From: Acidobacteriota bacterium
Lineage (GTDB): Bacteria > Acidobacteriota > Terriglobia > Acidiferrales > UBA7541
NCBI GenBank assembly: GCA_003166795.1
Contig: PMUS01000097.1
Span: 5,287-69,286 of the forward strand
Direction: 5' to 3'
DNA: 64,000 bases
In this document: positions 8,581-16,523 of the stretch, piece after piece
Position numbering within the stretch: position 1 is the stretch's first letter
Layout: each line of letters begins with the position of its first letter
Notes under the pieces: generated by a model
The model's database searches: none
Told to the model about the DNA's origin: nothing
Seen by the model: only the letters and a program-made list of their open reading frames with translations
Program-made: the position numbers and the translations under genes

Positions 8581-8638
8581 CGCTCTCAATATTACCCGGT
8601 ATTTCGCTGTTATTTATCTGAATTGAGGAGCGGGCCGG

Positions 8639-9493
8639 CTAGGCATTTTTTAATTCGATCCCCAGGAACTTGGCTGCATTGTGCAGCAGGATTTTCGGCC
8701 GGACGGTGTCTTTCAGGGGGAGCTCGGCGAATTCGGCGAGCCATCGCTCGGGAGTCATCATCGGGAAATCGGTTCCGAAGAAAGCTTTGTCCTGCACGAG
8801 CGTGTTGATGTTGTGCACGGTGGACGCTGGAAAATACTTTGGCGCCCAGCCCGAAAGGTCCATGTAGGTGTTTCCCTTGTGGCGCAGCACGGCGAGCTGA
8901 TCGTCGTGCCAGGGCCATGCGGGATGCGCCATGATGATGCGCATCTCCGGGTACCACGCCGCGAGGTTGTCAATGTAAGGAATCGGCTTACAGTATTCGA
9001 GCGTGATTCCCTTACCGCCTGGCGAGCCTGCTGCGACGGCGGTTGTTCCGGTGTGAAAAATTACCGGCAAATTGAGCTTCACAATCGCTTCGTAGATCGG
9101 GAAAAAGCGCTCGTCGTTGGGATTAAATCCCTGCGCGGCCTGCTGGAATTTCATGCCGCGCAGACCCATCTCGGCGCAGCGCTTCACTTCGTTTTCTGCA
9201 ATCTTGCCCTTCCAGGGATCCACGCTCCCGAAGCCGATGAACGTGTCCGGGTATTTTTTCATCCAGGCGGCAGTCTCGCCATTGTCCATCTTCACGCCGC
9301 TGCGGGTTTCGCCGTCCACATCGAAGATCACAGCCATCATGTTCTGGCTTTGATACATCTCGGCCATTCCATCAGGATCGGGGCGCCATTTGCCGGTGTT
9401 CATCGGCAGCCCGGCTTTCGCCACGTGGCCCCAGCCCTGCTTGGCGCGCTCGCCCGTCTGGATGTGGGCGTGCATATCAATCGCTTGCAACAA
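8639..9493 (-). CDS. ACMSD-like amidohydrolase
   Basis: A 284-residue TIM-barrel metal-dependent hydrolase or decarboxylase of the amidohydrolase_2 (ACMSD) group. Metal ligands are visible: H8 and H10 in DMHAHIQTG, the strand-5 His in VIFHTGTT, the strand-6 His in RIIMAHPAWPWH, and the strand-8 Asp in FFGTDFPMM. The TTG at 9493 follows GGAGG by six bases; the longer frame upstream runs into the CoA-transferase gene and is rejected. It is the last gene of a four-gene set (MFS, two CoA-transferase subunits, this). Hydrolysis or decarboxylation of an aromatic or keto-acid intermediate is inferred; the substrate is unknown. Confidence 0.8.
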   Translation of the reverse strand: MLQAIDMHAHIQTGERAKQGWGHVAKAGLPMNTGKWRPDPDGMAEMYQSQNMMAVIFDVDGETRSGVKMDNGETAAWMKKYPDTFIGFGSVDPWKGKIAENEVKRCAEMGLRGMKFQQAAQGFNPNDERFFPIYEAIVKLNLPVIFHTGTTAVAAGSPGGKGITLEYCKPIPYIDNLAAWYPEMRIIMAHPAWPWHDDQLAVLRHKGNTYMDLSGWAPKYFPASTVHNINTLVQDKAFFGTDFPMMTPERWLAEFAELPLKDTVRPKILLHNAAKFLGIELKNA

Positions 9494-9510
9494 GTGAGCC
9501 CTCCGTGGAA

Positions 9511-10200
9511 TCAGGTCGTCGGCTGAGCGGCGTGGAATTTGGGGGGAACATTCATCTCTTTGCAATCGGCCGCTACCCGAAGGGGAGCTTCCGTCTTGGA
9601 CTGGACCGTCTGCGGATCGAGCCCGGGCGCGAATTCGCGCAGCACCAGCCCCTCCGGCGTCACATCAACGACGGCCATGTCCGTGTAAATGCGCTTCACA
9701 CAGTGCGGCGCTGTAAGCGGCAGGGAACACTTGTTCAGAATCTTCGGTTTGCCCTTGTTAGTCACGTGCGTCATGGTCACAAGAACGTTCTTCGCGCCGA
9801 ACGCGAGATCCATCGCGCCGCCCACGCCGGGAACTTTTTCGCCGGGCGTGCGCCAGTTGGCCATATCGCCATTGGCCGCCACTTCAAGCGCTCCCAGCAC
9901 CGCGAAGTTGATGTGGCCGCCGCGAATCATGCTGAACGAAGTGGGATGGTCGAAGAAGCTCGCGCCCGGATTCAGAGTTACGTACTGCTTGCCCGCGTTG
10001 ATCAGGTCCGGATCTTCGTGGCCCGGCTGCGCCAGAGCGCCCATGCCCAGAATCCCGTTCTCGCTGTGGAAGAAAACGTCCTTTCCCGCAGGGATGTATC
10101 CCGATACGAGCGTCGGAATACCGATGCCGAGGTTGACGTAGCTGCCTTCAGGCAGGTCGCATGCGACGCGATAGGCGATTCCGTCTCGAGTGAGCGACAT
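9511..10200 (-). CDS. 3-oxoacid CoA-transferase, subunit B
   Basis: A 229-residue beta subunit of a class I CoA-transferase, which with subunit A moves CoA between a 3-oxoacid (such as 3-oxoadipate or acetoacetate) and succinyl-CoA. The catalytic glutamate motif SENGILGMG is present, as are YVNLGIGIPTLV and GGHINFAVLGALEV. The start ATG at 10200 is four bases from the subunit A stop, so the two are translationally linked. The sequence cannot separate the PcaJ and ScoB substrate types. Confidence 0.9.
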   Translation of the reverse strand: MSLTRDGIAYRVACDLPEGSYVNLGIGIPTLVSGYIPAGKDVFFHSENGILGMGALAQPGHEDPDLINAGKQYVTLNPGASFFDHPTSFSMIRGGHINFAVLGALEVAANGDMANWRTPGEKVPGVGGAMDLAFGAKNVLVTMTHVTNKGKPKILNKCSLPLTAPHCVKRIYTDMAVVDVTPEGLVLREFAPGLDPQTVQSKTEAPLRVAADCKEMNVPPKFHAAQPTT

Positions 10201-10203
10201 TGG

Positions 10204-10905
10204 CTACCTTCCTTCCGTGGTGATTTTCAGATACTCGGGATGCCGGGCCACTTGGACCACGTGGTCTACAAAAATCCCCGGCGTGTGCACGTTTTCCGGA
10301 TCAATCGAGCCGACGGGGACGAGCTCGTCAACCTCCGCGACGACATGCTTCGCGGCCGTGCACATGGGCACGTTGAAATTGCGCATGGCCATGCGGTAAT
10401 TCAGGTTGCCGAGGCGGTCGCCACGATACGCGCGCACGAAAGCGAAATCGGCATGCAGCGCCCTTTCGAAGATCATCTCGCGGCCGTCGATCACGCGGGA
10501 TTCCTTGCCGGCGGCGAGGTCCGTGCCCGCACCGGTCGGCGTGAAAAATCCGCCCAACCCTGAGCCGGCCGCGCGGATGCGTTCCGCGAGCGTGCCCTGC
10601 GGCACCAGCTCCAGCTCGACCTCGCCCTTGAGGTACCTCTCCTGAAACGACTGGTTGCCGGGATTGCTTGGGAACGAGGCAATGAGCTTCTTGACCTTGC
10701 CGTCGTGGATCAGGCCGCCGAGCGAATGCGTGCCGCCGCCGGAGCCATTGTGCACAACTGTAAGATTCTTCGCGCCTTGCAGCCGCAGCGCCTCAAGGAT
10801 TTGCCCAGGCAAGCCAGGATCGCCGAAACCGCCGAGCAGAATTGTCGCGCCGTCAAATACGGGCGCTACCGCTTCCGTCACTGTCGCCAGAGTTTTATTG
10901 ACCAC
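10204..10905 (-). CDS. 3-oxoacid CoA-transferase, subunit A
   Basis: A 233-residue alpha subunit of a class I CoA-transferase. GGFGDPGLPGQILEAL forms the N-terminal glycine-rich loop, and ELVPQGTLAERIRAAG and GGFFTPTGAGT are family signatures. It starts at GTG 10905 after GGGGGAAC. It sits between the MFS gene (63 bases upstream) and subunit B (3 bases downstream). With a 3-oxoacid product it would feed a thiolase, but no thiolase is in the window. Confidence 0.9.
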   Translation of the reverse strand: MVNKTLATVTEAVAPVFDGATILLGGFGDPGLPGQILEALRLQGAKNLTVVHNGSGGGTHSLGGLIHDGKVKKLIASFPSNPGNQSFQERYLKGEVELELVPQGTLAERIRAAGSGLGGFFTPTGAGTDLAAGKESRVIDGREMIFERALHADFAFVRAYRGDRLGNLNYRMAMRNFNVPMCTAAKHVVAEVDELVPVGSIDPENVHTPGIFVDHVVQVARHPEYLKITTEGR

Positions 10906-10968
10906 GTTCCCCCGTGCCGTTTGCTTTTGAAATTTAGCACGCAGCCTGCTGGAGAATCAAATCCGACC

Positions 10969-12279
10969 CTAATCGGTTAGGGTCCGGGCCACGTCACGTT
11001 TCAGGAACTGCGCGGCGACGATGAAGAGAATGCCGCCGAGAATCGTTGTGACGGCCGCCGTCGCCATCGAGTATCGGATCACGTCCACGCCCAGCCGGCT
11101 CGCGTAACGGTCGTTGAAAGCGCCGATGAAGTAAGGACCCAACCCAAGCCCGATTAACTCAGAGATCAGATACAGCACGGATGTCGAGAATGCCCGCATG
11201 CCTACCTTCACGACGGAATGCGAAACACTGACGATGGGGCCCACATGAACCGGGCTCATCGCGGAAATCAGGAAGAAACCGGCCGCGGAAATCGGAAGGC
11301 TCGGCGAGAACAGAAACACCAGCACGGCGGGTCCGGCAATCATCGAGCAGATCGCGGACACGTAGATTCTCCAGCGCGGATCTCTGCGGCCCGCCCAGTC
11401 CGATAGATAGCCGCCGATGAGCGTGCCGACAAGGCCGGCCACTCCTCTTACGGTGCCAAGGTAGGTGCCGATCTGAGCGGAATTGAGATGCCGGATCCTG
11501 CCCAGAAATGGAGCGGTCCAAGTGCCAAACCCAAATTGCGTGAAAGTGGTTAAGCAGAATCCTAAGAGAAGCAGCACGTAGCATTTCTGGCCCATCATGA
11601 ACCGAAGCGTCTCTTTCACCGGTTGCTGGCGTGTGTCCACCTTCTGCCGCTCCGATGTGCCGCGCACCGGTTCCTTCACGGTCAGGCGGAACAAGAGCGC
11701 CACTGCCAGGCCCGGCAGTCCTGCCACCAGGAACGCGCGATGCCACCCGTAGTATTGGTTGATCCAGCCTCCGATGAACGCTCCCAGAAATCCGCCGAAC
11801 ACAGGTCCGAGCTGATAAACGGACATCGCCATGGCGCGCTGGTCGCCCGGGAAAAGATCGGAAATCATGGAAGCGGAGGGCGCCGTGCCCGCTGCTTCTC
11901 CGATGCCGACGCCAAATCTCGCAAGGGTAAGTTGCAGGGCATTGCGCGCGATTCCCGCGAGCGCGGTCATGCCGCTCCAGAGGATCAGCCCCCACGTGAG
12001 GATGGACCTGCGGTTGCCACGGTCCGCCCACCGCGCCACCGGCGCCGCGAGAATTGAATACATGATCACGAAGCCGAATCCCGAGATAAATCCCATCGCT
12101 TTGTCGGACAAATGGTAATCGTGTTTGATGGGATCAATCAGGATGGTGATGACGGTGCGGTCGAGAAAATTAAGGGAATAGATGATGGTCAGCATCGCCA
12201 GCGCGTAGCGCGGCGAAGAGAAGCTTTTTTCGAGACCCGCGCTGATGTTCCGGCCGCTCGAAGTGTCCATGTCCGGCAT
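10969..12279 (-). CDS. MFS transporter, spinster-like
   Basis: A 12-helix major facilitator of about 436 residues. The first helix carries SLNFLDRTVITILIDPIK, followed by the A-motif-like PVARWADRGNRRSILTWG and GVGIGEAAGTAPSASMISD in helix 5, a pattern typical of spinster-like and aromatic-acid importers. The second half has IGGYLSDWAGRRDPRWR. It is the first gene of the set with the CoA-transferase and amidohydrolase, so uptake of the same organic acid is likely (inference). Start: ATG 12279; GTG 12297 and ATG 12270 are alternatives. It is transcribed divergently from the Ser/Thr kinase. Confidence 0.85.
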   Translation of the reverse strand: MPDMDTSSGRNISAGLEKSFSSPRYALAMLTIIYSLNFLDRTVITILIDPIKHDYHLSDKAMGFISGFGFVIMYSILAAPVARWADRGNRRSILTWGLILWSGMTALAGIARNALQLTLARFGVGIGEAAGTAPSASMISDLFPGDQRAMAMSVYQLGPVFGGFLGAFIGGWINQYYGWHRAFLVAGLPGLAVALLFRLTVKEPVRGTSERQKVDTRQQPVKETLRFMMGQKCYVLLLLGFCLTTFTQFGFGTWTAPFLGRIRHLNSAQIGTYLGTVRGVAGLVGTLIGGYLSDWAGRRDPRWRIYVSAICSMIAGPAVLVFLFSPSLPISAAGFFLISAMSPVHVGPIVSVSHSVVKVGMRAFSTSVLYLISELIGLGLGPYFIGAFNDRYASRLGVDVIRYSMATAAVTTILGGILFIVAAQFLKRDVARTLTD

Positions 12280-12374
12280 GTGCCGCCCCACTGGCACGGG
12301 CGAGACTATGCCGTGCGAAGCGCTGCGTCAACATCGAGATTCTCTCGCGCGTGGCGTTGCGGACCGCCGGGCGG

Positions 12375-12380
12375 TATAAT
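12375..12380 (+). promoter_or_regulatory. -10 box close to kinase start
   Basis: A perfect TATAAT at 12375-12380 precedes the kinase ATG (12393) by 12 bases, implying a leader of about six bases. There is no Shine-Dalgarno sequence in TCGGCGCTCCTC. TTGCGG at 12357 is too close to be a normal -35. Confidence 0.45.
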
Positions 12381-12392
12381 TCGGCGCTCCTC

Positions 12393-14987
12393 ATGGCACT
12401 CGCCTCCGGCACAAAGCTCGGTCCATACGAAACCCAGGCGCTTCTTGGCGCGGGCGGCATGGGCGAGGTGTATCGCGCGCGCGACACGCGGCTGGGGCGC
12501 GAAGTAGCGATCAAAATCCTGGCGCAGCACCTCTCCGCGCAACCCGAGCTGAAAGAACGCTTCGACCGCGAGGCTCGCGCGATTTCGTCGTTGAATCATC
12601 CGCGAATCTGCACCCTGCACGATATCGGGCATCAAAATGGCGTCGATTTCTTAGTGATGGAGTACCTGGAGGGCGAGTCGCTCGCGGACCGTTTGAAGAA
12701 AGGTCCACTGCCGCTGAAAGAAACGCTGAAGATCGGAATGGAAGTTTGCGAAGCGCTCGAGGTGGCGCACCGCGCGGGAATTACTCACCGCGATCTAAAA
12801 CCGGCAAACATCATGCTGACCCGGAGCGGCGCCAAGCTGATGGATTTCGGGCTGGCGAAGGCCGCGGGCCTGGATGGGGGATCCACAAACGCCCTTTTGT
12901 TGTCGACTGCCAAGACCATGGACGGAGGGAGCCCTCTCTCGCCTCTAACCACTGCGGGAGCTGTCATCGGCACGATCCAGTACATGTCACCCGAGCAGAT
13001 TGAAGGCAAGCCCGCGGATCAACGATCGGACTTGTTCGCGCTGGGCGCGGTTCTTTACGAATTGGCCACAGGCAAACGGCCGTTTGACGGCAAGAGCCAG
13101 ATCAGCCTGGCCAACGCAATTTTGGAAAAGACTCCCGAGCCCATCTCGGTGTTTCAGCCCGTCACGCCGCCGGCGTTCGAGCGTGTCGTGAGCACATGCC
13201 TGGAGAAGAATCCGGATGACCGTTTTCAATCCGCGCGCGACGTGAGGCTCGAGTTGAACTGGATTTCGGACACGGCCGTCCAGCTCGCCGCGCACGACCC
13301 GGTAACTGCAGCGCACAAAGTGCCCAACATTCTGGCATGGGGTATCGCGCTGATTTTGGCGCTGGTCGCCGCCGGCCTGTTTTTTCTTGGCAATCGCGAA
13401 AAACCTCAGCCGCGGTTTACGAATGTGACCTATCGTGAAGGAACGTTGCAAGCCGCGCGTTTTTCTCATGACGGACAAACGATCGTTTACAGTGGCGAGT
13501 GGGAAGATCAGCCTCCGCAGGTCGCCGTTGCGCGCGTGGGCAGTCCGGAATCGCGGTCACTCGGAATTCCATCGGCTACTATCGCGTCCGTTTCTGTATC
13601 CGACGACTTGGCCGTTCTTCTAGGTTGCGAGCAAGTGTTCCTTTTTGATTGTAAAGGCACCTTGGCAACCGTGAGCTTGGCCGGGGGAGCGCCGCGTAGC
13701 CTCGCGGAGCATGTCGCCTTTGCCGACTGGGATCCGGACGGCAAGCAACTTGCCATATCTGTCTTCTCGGGTGAGGGAGCCCGTCTGGAGTTCCCGCCCG
13801 GACACGTGCTGTGCCAGCAGAATGCCGGATGGTTTGGTCATCCGAGATTTTCACCCGACGGCTCCCGCATCGCTTTCGAAAACCACCCCATTAATGGCAA
13901 CGACTCGGGCGCGCTGGAATTGGTCGATCTCAGCGGCAAGCGAACGGTGCTTGTGCCCGACGATGTGAGTTTGGAGGGGGTCGCCTGGCGCCCGGATGGG
14001 AAGGAAATCTGGTATGCAGGAGCGAGTAATGGCGGCTGGGCTGACACGATCTTTGCCGTGAGCTTGTCCGGGAAGAAGCGAAGCGTCTTGACGATGCCTT
14101 ATTTACGCCTGCACGATATCGCGAAGGATGGGCGCGTCCTTTTGTCCCACGAGAGCTGGCGCAGGCAGCTGAAAGGATTTTTCCCGGGAGATAAAATCGA
14201 GCACCCTTATTCCTGGCTCGACGACACGAAAGCGACAGGGATTTCCGACGACGGCCGCTCGATTACTTTTACGGAAGCGGGCGACACGTACTATCTCGAA
14301 AACGACTTTATGGCTTACTATCGGGCGACGGACGGTTCTCCAGCCGTTCTGCTGGGCGCCGGCACTGCGGCGATTTCACCTGATGGCAAGTGGCTTCTCT
14401 CAACCAATTCCAAGAGTCACAAGTTGCAGCTCCAGCCGATCGGGCCCGGGGAATCGCGGGAGTTACCCACGCCCGGACTCAAGAACTTTGACCATCAGGG
14501 CTGGTCCGGTGATGGCCGGCAGGTCGTCTACGAGGCACAGACAAACCAAAATGACTGGAACGTCTACGAACAGAGGATTGACGGTGGGCCACCGGGACTG
14601 GTGAAAGCCGGCGCCCGCAACGTTTTCCCCCACCTTTCGCACGATGGCGAACTGTTGGCCCTGCATGAAGAGCAGGGAGGTATTTCGCTCTATCGTGCAG
14701 GTAATCCCCAACCTGTCGCAATGAAAGGAGTGCTCGAATCGGAGTACCCAGTCTGTTTCCCCACTGGCGGACGATCGCTGCTCGTAGGTGCGACGTCGGG
14801 CCACGAGCTCGTGCTCACGCTGGTGGACCTGGCCAGCGGCCACCGCGAATCATGGAAAAGCGTTCCGATCGAGGTTCAAACGATAGGTCAGCAGTTCGCT
14901 TTTAATGTGACGCCCGATCTCAAGTACTACACATATTCCTCCCCACGGTATACGTCGGACCTCTTTATTGTGGACAACTTGCATTAG
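12393..14987 (+). CDS. membrane Ser/Thr kinase with TolB-like propeller
   Basis: An 864-residue Hanks-type protein kinase. Cytoplasmic kinase domain: glycine loop GAGGMGEVYRARD (about 19-31), K41 in VAIKIL, catalytic HRDLKPAN with D134, DFGLAKA with D151, and SPEQIEG. A proline/serine-containing activation loop (about 158-190) may be autophosphorylated. One transmembrane helix lies at about 312-334, followed by an extracytoplasmic half made of repeated TolB/PD40-like blades (ARFSHDGQTIVYSG, PRFSPDGSRIAF, WSGDGRQVVYEA). The propeller presumably senses a ligand or protein and signals inward. This architecture is frequent in Acidobacteriota. ATG 12393 gives the natural kinase N-terminus. No genetic partner is adjacent. 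Confidence 0.93.
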   Translation: MALASGTKLGPYETQALLGAGGMGEVYRARDTRLGREVAIKILAQHLSAQPELKERFDREARAISSLNHPRICTLHDIGHQNGVDFLVMEYLEGESLADRLKKGPLPLKETLKIGMEVCEALEVAHRAGITHRDLKPANIMLTRSGAKLMDFGLAKAAGLDGGSTNALLLSTAKTMDGGSPLSPLTTAGAVIGTIQYMSPEQIEGKPADQRSDLFALGAVLYELATGKRPFDGKSQISLANAILEKTPEPISVFQPVTPPAFERVVSTCLEKNPDDRFQSARDVRLELNWISDTAVQLAAHDPVTAAHKVPNILAWGIALILALVAAGLFFLGNREKPQPRFTNVTYREGTLQAARFSHDGQTIVYSGEWEDQPPQVAVARVGSPESRSLGIPSATIASVSVSDDLAVLLGCEQVFLFDCKGTLATVSLAGGAPRSLAEHVAFADWDPDGKQLAISVFSGEGARLEFPPGHVLCQQNAGWFGHPRFSPDGSRIAFENHPINGNDSGALELVDLSGKRTVLVPDDVSLEGVAWRPDGKEIWYAGASNGGWADTIFAVSLSGKKRSVLTMPYLRLHDIAKDGRVLLSHESWRRQLKGFFPGDKIEHPYSWLDDTKATGISDDGRSITFTEAGDTYYLENDFMAYYRATDGSPAVLLGAGTAAISPDGKWLLSTNSKSHKLQLQPIGPGESRELPTPGLKNFDHQGWSGDGRQVVYEAQTNQNDWNVYEQRIDGGPPGLVKAGARNVFPHLSHDGELLALHEEQGGISLYRAGNPQPVAMKGVLESEYPVCFPTGGRSLLVGATSGHELVLTLVDLASGHRESWKSVPIEVQTIGQQFAFNVTPDLKYYTYSSPRYTSDLFIVDNLH

Positions 14988-15111
14988 GTTGGCACCGTTG
15001 GCGCCGGTCGCGCTGTAGCGCGCTCATTGCACCAGTGGGTAAGCGGAAAATTCGCATCTTTTCGCGCAGAAATGACCTTGCCTAAATCCTCTGCCTGCAA
15101 TCGTTTCTCGT

Positions 15112-15133
15112 AATCGACAATTGAATGTCGATT
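15112..15133. promoter_or_regulatory. inverted repeat 1, candidate operator
   Basis: AATCGACA at 15112-15119 and its exact complement TGTCGATT at 15126-15133, separated by six bases. It shares TAATCGACA with the repeat at 15264-15294 and the half-site at 15331. It is located upstream of the aromatic operon with no T-tract, so an operator is more likely than a terminator. Confidence 0.5.
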
Positions 15134-15263
15134 TGCATCGTGTGATAGCGTGGATGTGTAGGCTGGCGCGAAACAAATCGCGCCCAGTGCAAAAGGAGAA
15201 GAAGAGAGTGCATCGAGCCGATGAAGAACGTGGCCACCACCCGAGCGCGCTGAAGACGTGCGA

Positions 15264-15294
15264 ATTTCTAATCGACACAGTGGCGATTAGAAAT
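15264..15294. promoter_or_regulatory. inverted repeat 2, candidate operator
   Basis: Eleven-base perfect arms: ATTTCTAATCG at 15264-15274 and CGATTAGAAAT at 15284-15294, with a nine-base spacer. The left arm plus spacer start (TTCTAATCGACAC) is repeated exactly at 15331-15343. Arm length and symmetry fit a dimeric regulator; no regulator gene is adjacent. Confidence 0.5.
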
Positions 15295-15330
15295 GGACGC
15301 AACCTATTGAAAACATGGAGTCGCGATGAG

Positions 15331-15343
15331 TTCTAATCGACAC
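15331..15343 (+). repeat. direct copy of operator half-site
   Basis: The 13-base TTCTAATCGACAC is identical to 15266-15278. It lies about 135 bases before the first gene of the aromatic operon and just upstream of the TTGACA at 15407. Confidence 0.45.
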
Positions 15344-15476
15344 TCAACGGGGGCCAGCGCAATGCGCGGAAATAGGCCCAGCCCTCATGGCGAGAAGTAC
15401 TATCGGTTGACATCGACGGAGTTCGGAGATAAGAGAAGCAATACGTTGCTGAGATTCTCCGCGGGGGTGGAATGCA

Positions 15477-16505
15477 ATGGTAATTGACGTTCACGGTCAT
15501 CTGACTGCGCCCGATTCCCTGTACGTTTACAAGGCAAACGTATTGTCGCACCGCGGGTCGCACGGCCGCGGAAGCGTGAAGATCAGCGACGACGAGATGA
15601 TCGCGTTTCTGAACCAGCCCACATTTGAGACTGGCAAATCGCATTTCGAGCTGCTCAAGGAAGTCGGCACGGACATTCAGCTGCTTTCTCCTCGACCGTA
15701 CCAGATGATGATGGCTGAGAAACCCGCGAAGGTTTCGCAGTGGTTCATCGAAGAGTGCAACAACATGGTCGCGCAGCAATGCCGCCTGTTCCCCAATGTG
15801 TTCAGGGGCGTTTGCGGCCTTCCGCAGTCTCCCGGCGTGAGCCCGAAGAACTGCATCCCGGAACTCGAGCGCTGCGTGAAGGAATTCGGTTTCGTCGGTT
15901 GCCTGATCAATCCAGATCCAAGCGAGGCCACGAACTACGACACGCCGGGAATGGGCGACGAGTATTGGTATCCGCTGTACGAAAAGCTCGTGGAACTCGA
16001 TGTCCCCGGCTACATCCACGGCGCGGGTTGCCGCTCAGTGCGGCATAGCTACTCGACGCATTTCATCAACGAAGAGACGATTTCCGTGGTTTCGCTCGTG
16101 AACTCGCGCGTGTTTCAGGATTTCCCGAAGCTGAAAATCGTTTGCTCACACGGAGGCGGCGCGGTTCCTTATCACGCCGGGCGATTTCTCGCGCCGACTC
16201 TGCGGCGCGGAGCGCAGAGCAACTTCATGGACAACATGCGCAAGCTCTACTACGACACGGTGCTCTACACCGCGCTCGCCTGCGAGCTTTTGATCAAAAC
16301 GGTCGGCGCGGACCGCTGCGTGTTTGGCACTGAGCGTCCCGGCGTCGGCACCGCGAAGGATCCGAAAACCGGAAGGTGGATGGACGACGTAAGGTCCTAC
16401 ATTGACGCGTTTACCTGGCTGAGCGACGCAGACAAGAAGGCAATCTTCGAGGACAACGCGAAAAAGCTCTTCAAGCTCAACGTGGGCGCAAAAACCGCGG
16501 GATAA
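15477..16505 (+). CDS. ligJ: 4-oxalomesaconate hydratase-like amidohydrolase (LigJ type)
   Basis: A 342-residue amidohydrolase-superfamily protein with the length and motif set of LigJ, which hydrates 4-oxalomesaconate to 4-carboxy-4-hydroxy-2-oxoadipate in protocatechuate/gallate meta-cleavage. Metal-site residues visible: H6 and H8 in DVHGH, H181 in GYIHGAGC, H225 in VCSHGGGAVPYHAGR, and E286 in FGTERPG, a Glu where most amidohydrolases have Asp, as in LigJ. The genes downstream encode an extradiol dioxygenase and two RraA-type aldolases, which are the steps before and after. The start is ATG 15477 after GGGGGTGG. The enzyme assignment is a strong inference from motif plus context; related decarboxylases share the fold. 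Confidence 0.8.
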   Translation: MVIDVHGHLTAPDSLYVYKANVLSHRGSHGRGSVKISDDEMIAFLNQPTFETGKSHFELLKEVGTDIQLLSPRPYQMMMAEKPAKVSQWFIEECNNMVAQQCRLFPNVFRGVCGLPQSPGVSPKNCIPELERCVKEFGFVGCLINPDPSEATNYDTPGMGDEYWYPLYEKLVELDVPGYIHGAGCRSVRHSYSTHFINEETISVVSLVNSRVFQDFPKLKIVCSHGGGAVPYHAGRFLAPTLRRGAQSNFMDNMRKLYYDTVLYTALACELLIKTVGADRCVFGTERPGVGTAKDPKTGRWMDDVRSYIDAFTWLSDADKKAIFEDNAKKLFKLNVGAKTAG

Positions 16506-16523
16506 AAACGGACGCGAGCGGTT

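Larger units (their letters stand above)
14988..15476. other. intergenic region before aromatic operon
   Basis: 489 bases without a convincing gene. The region holds two perfect inverted repeats and a third half-copy of their shared sequence (listed separately), plus an exact TTGACA at 15407-15412 that may be a -35 element; the matching -10 (TAAGAG at 15430) is weak. A 71-codon open frame at 15121-15336 has no protein-like features and is not accepted. Confidence 0.6.

Noticed and set aside
15009-15023. CGCGCTGTAGCGCG palindrome after the kinase gene as a terminator
   Set aside because: The loop would be too small for the full stem and there is no T-run.
15121-15336. 71-codon frame in the gap before the aromatic operon
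   Set aside because: It has no ribosome site or motif, and it runs across the inverted repeat at 15264-15294.
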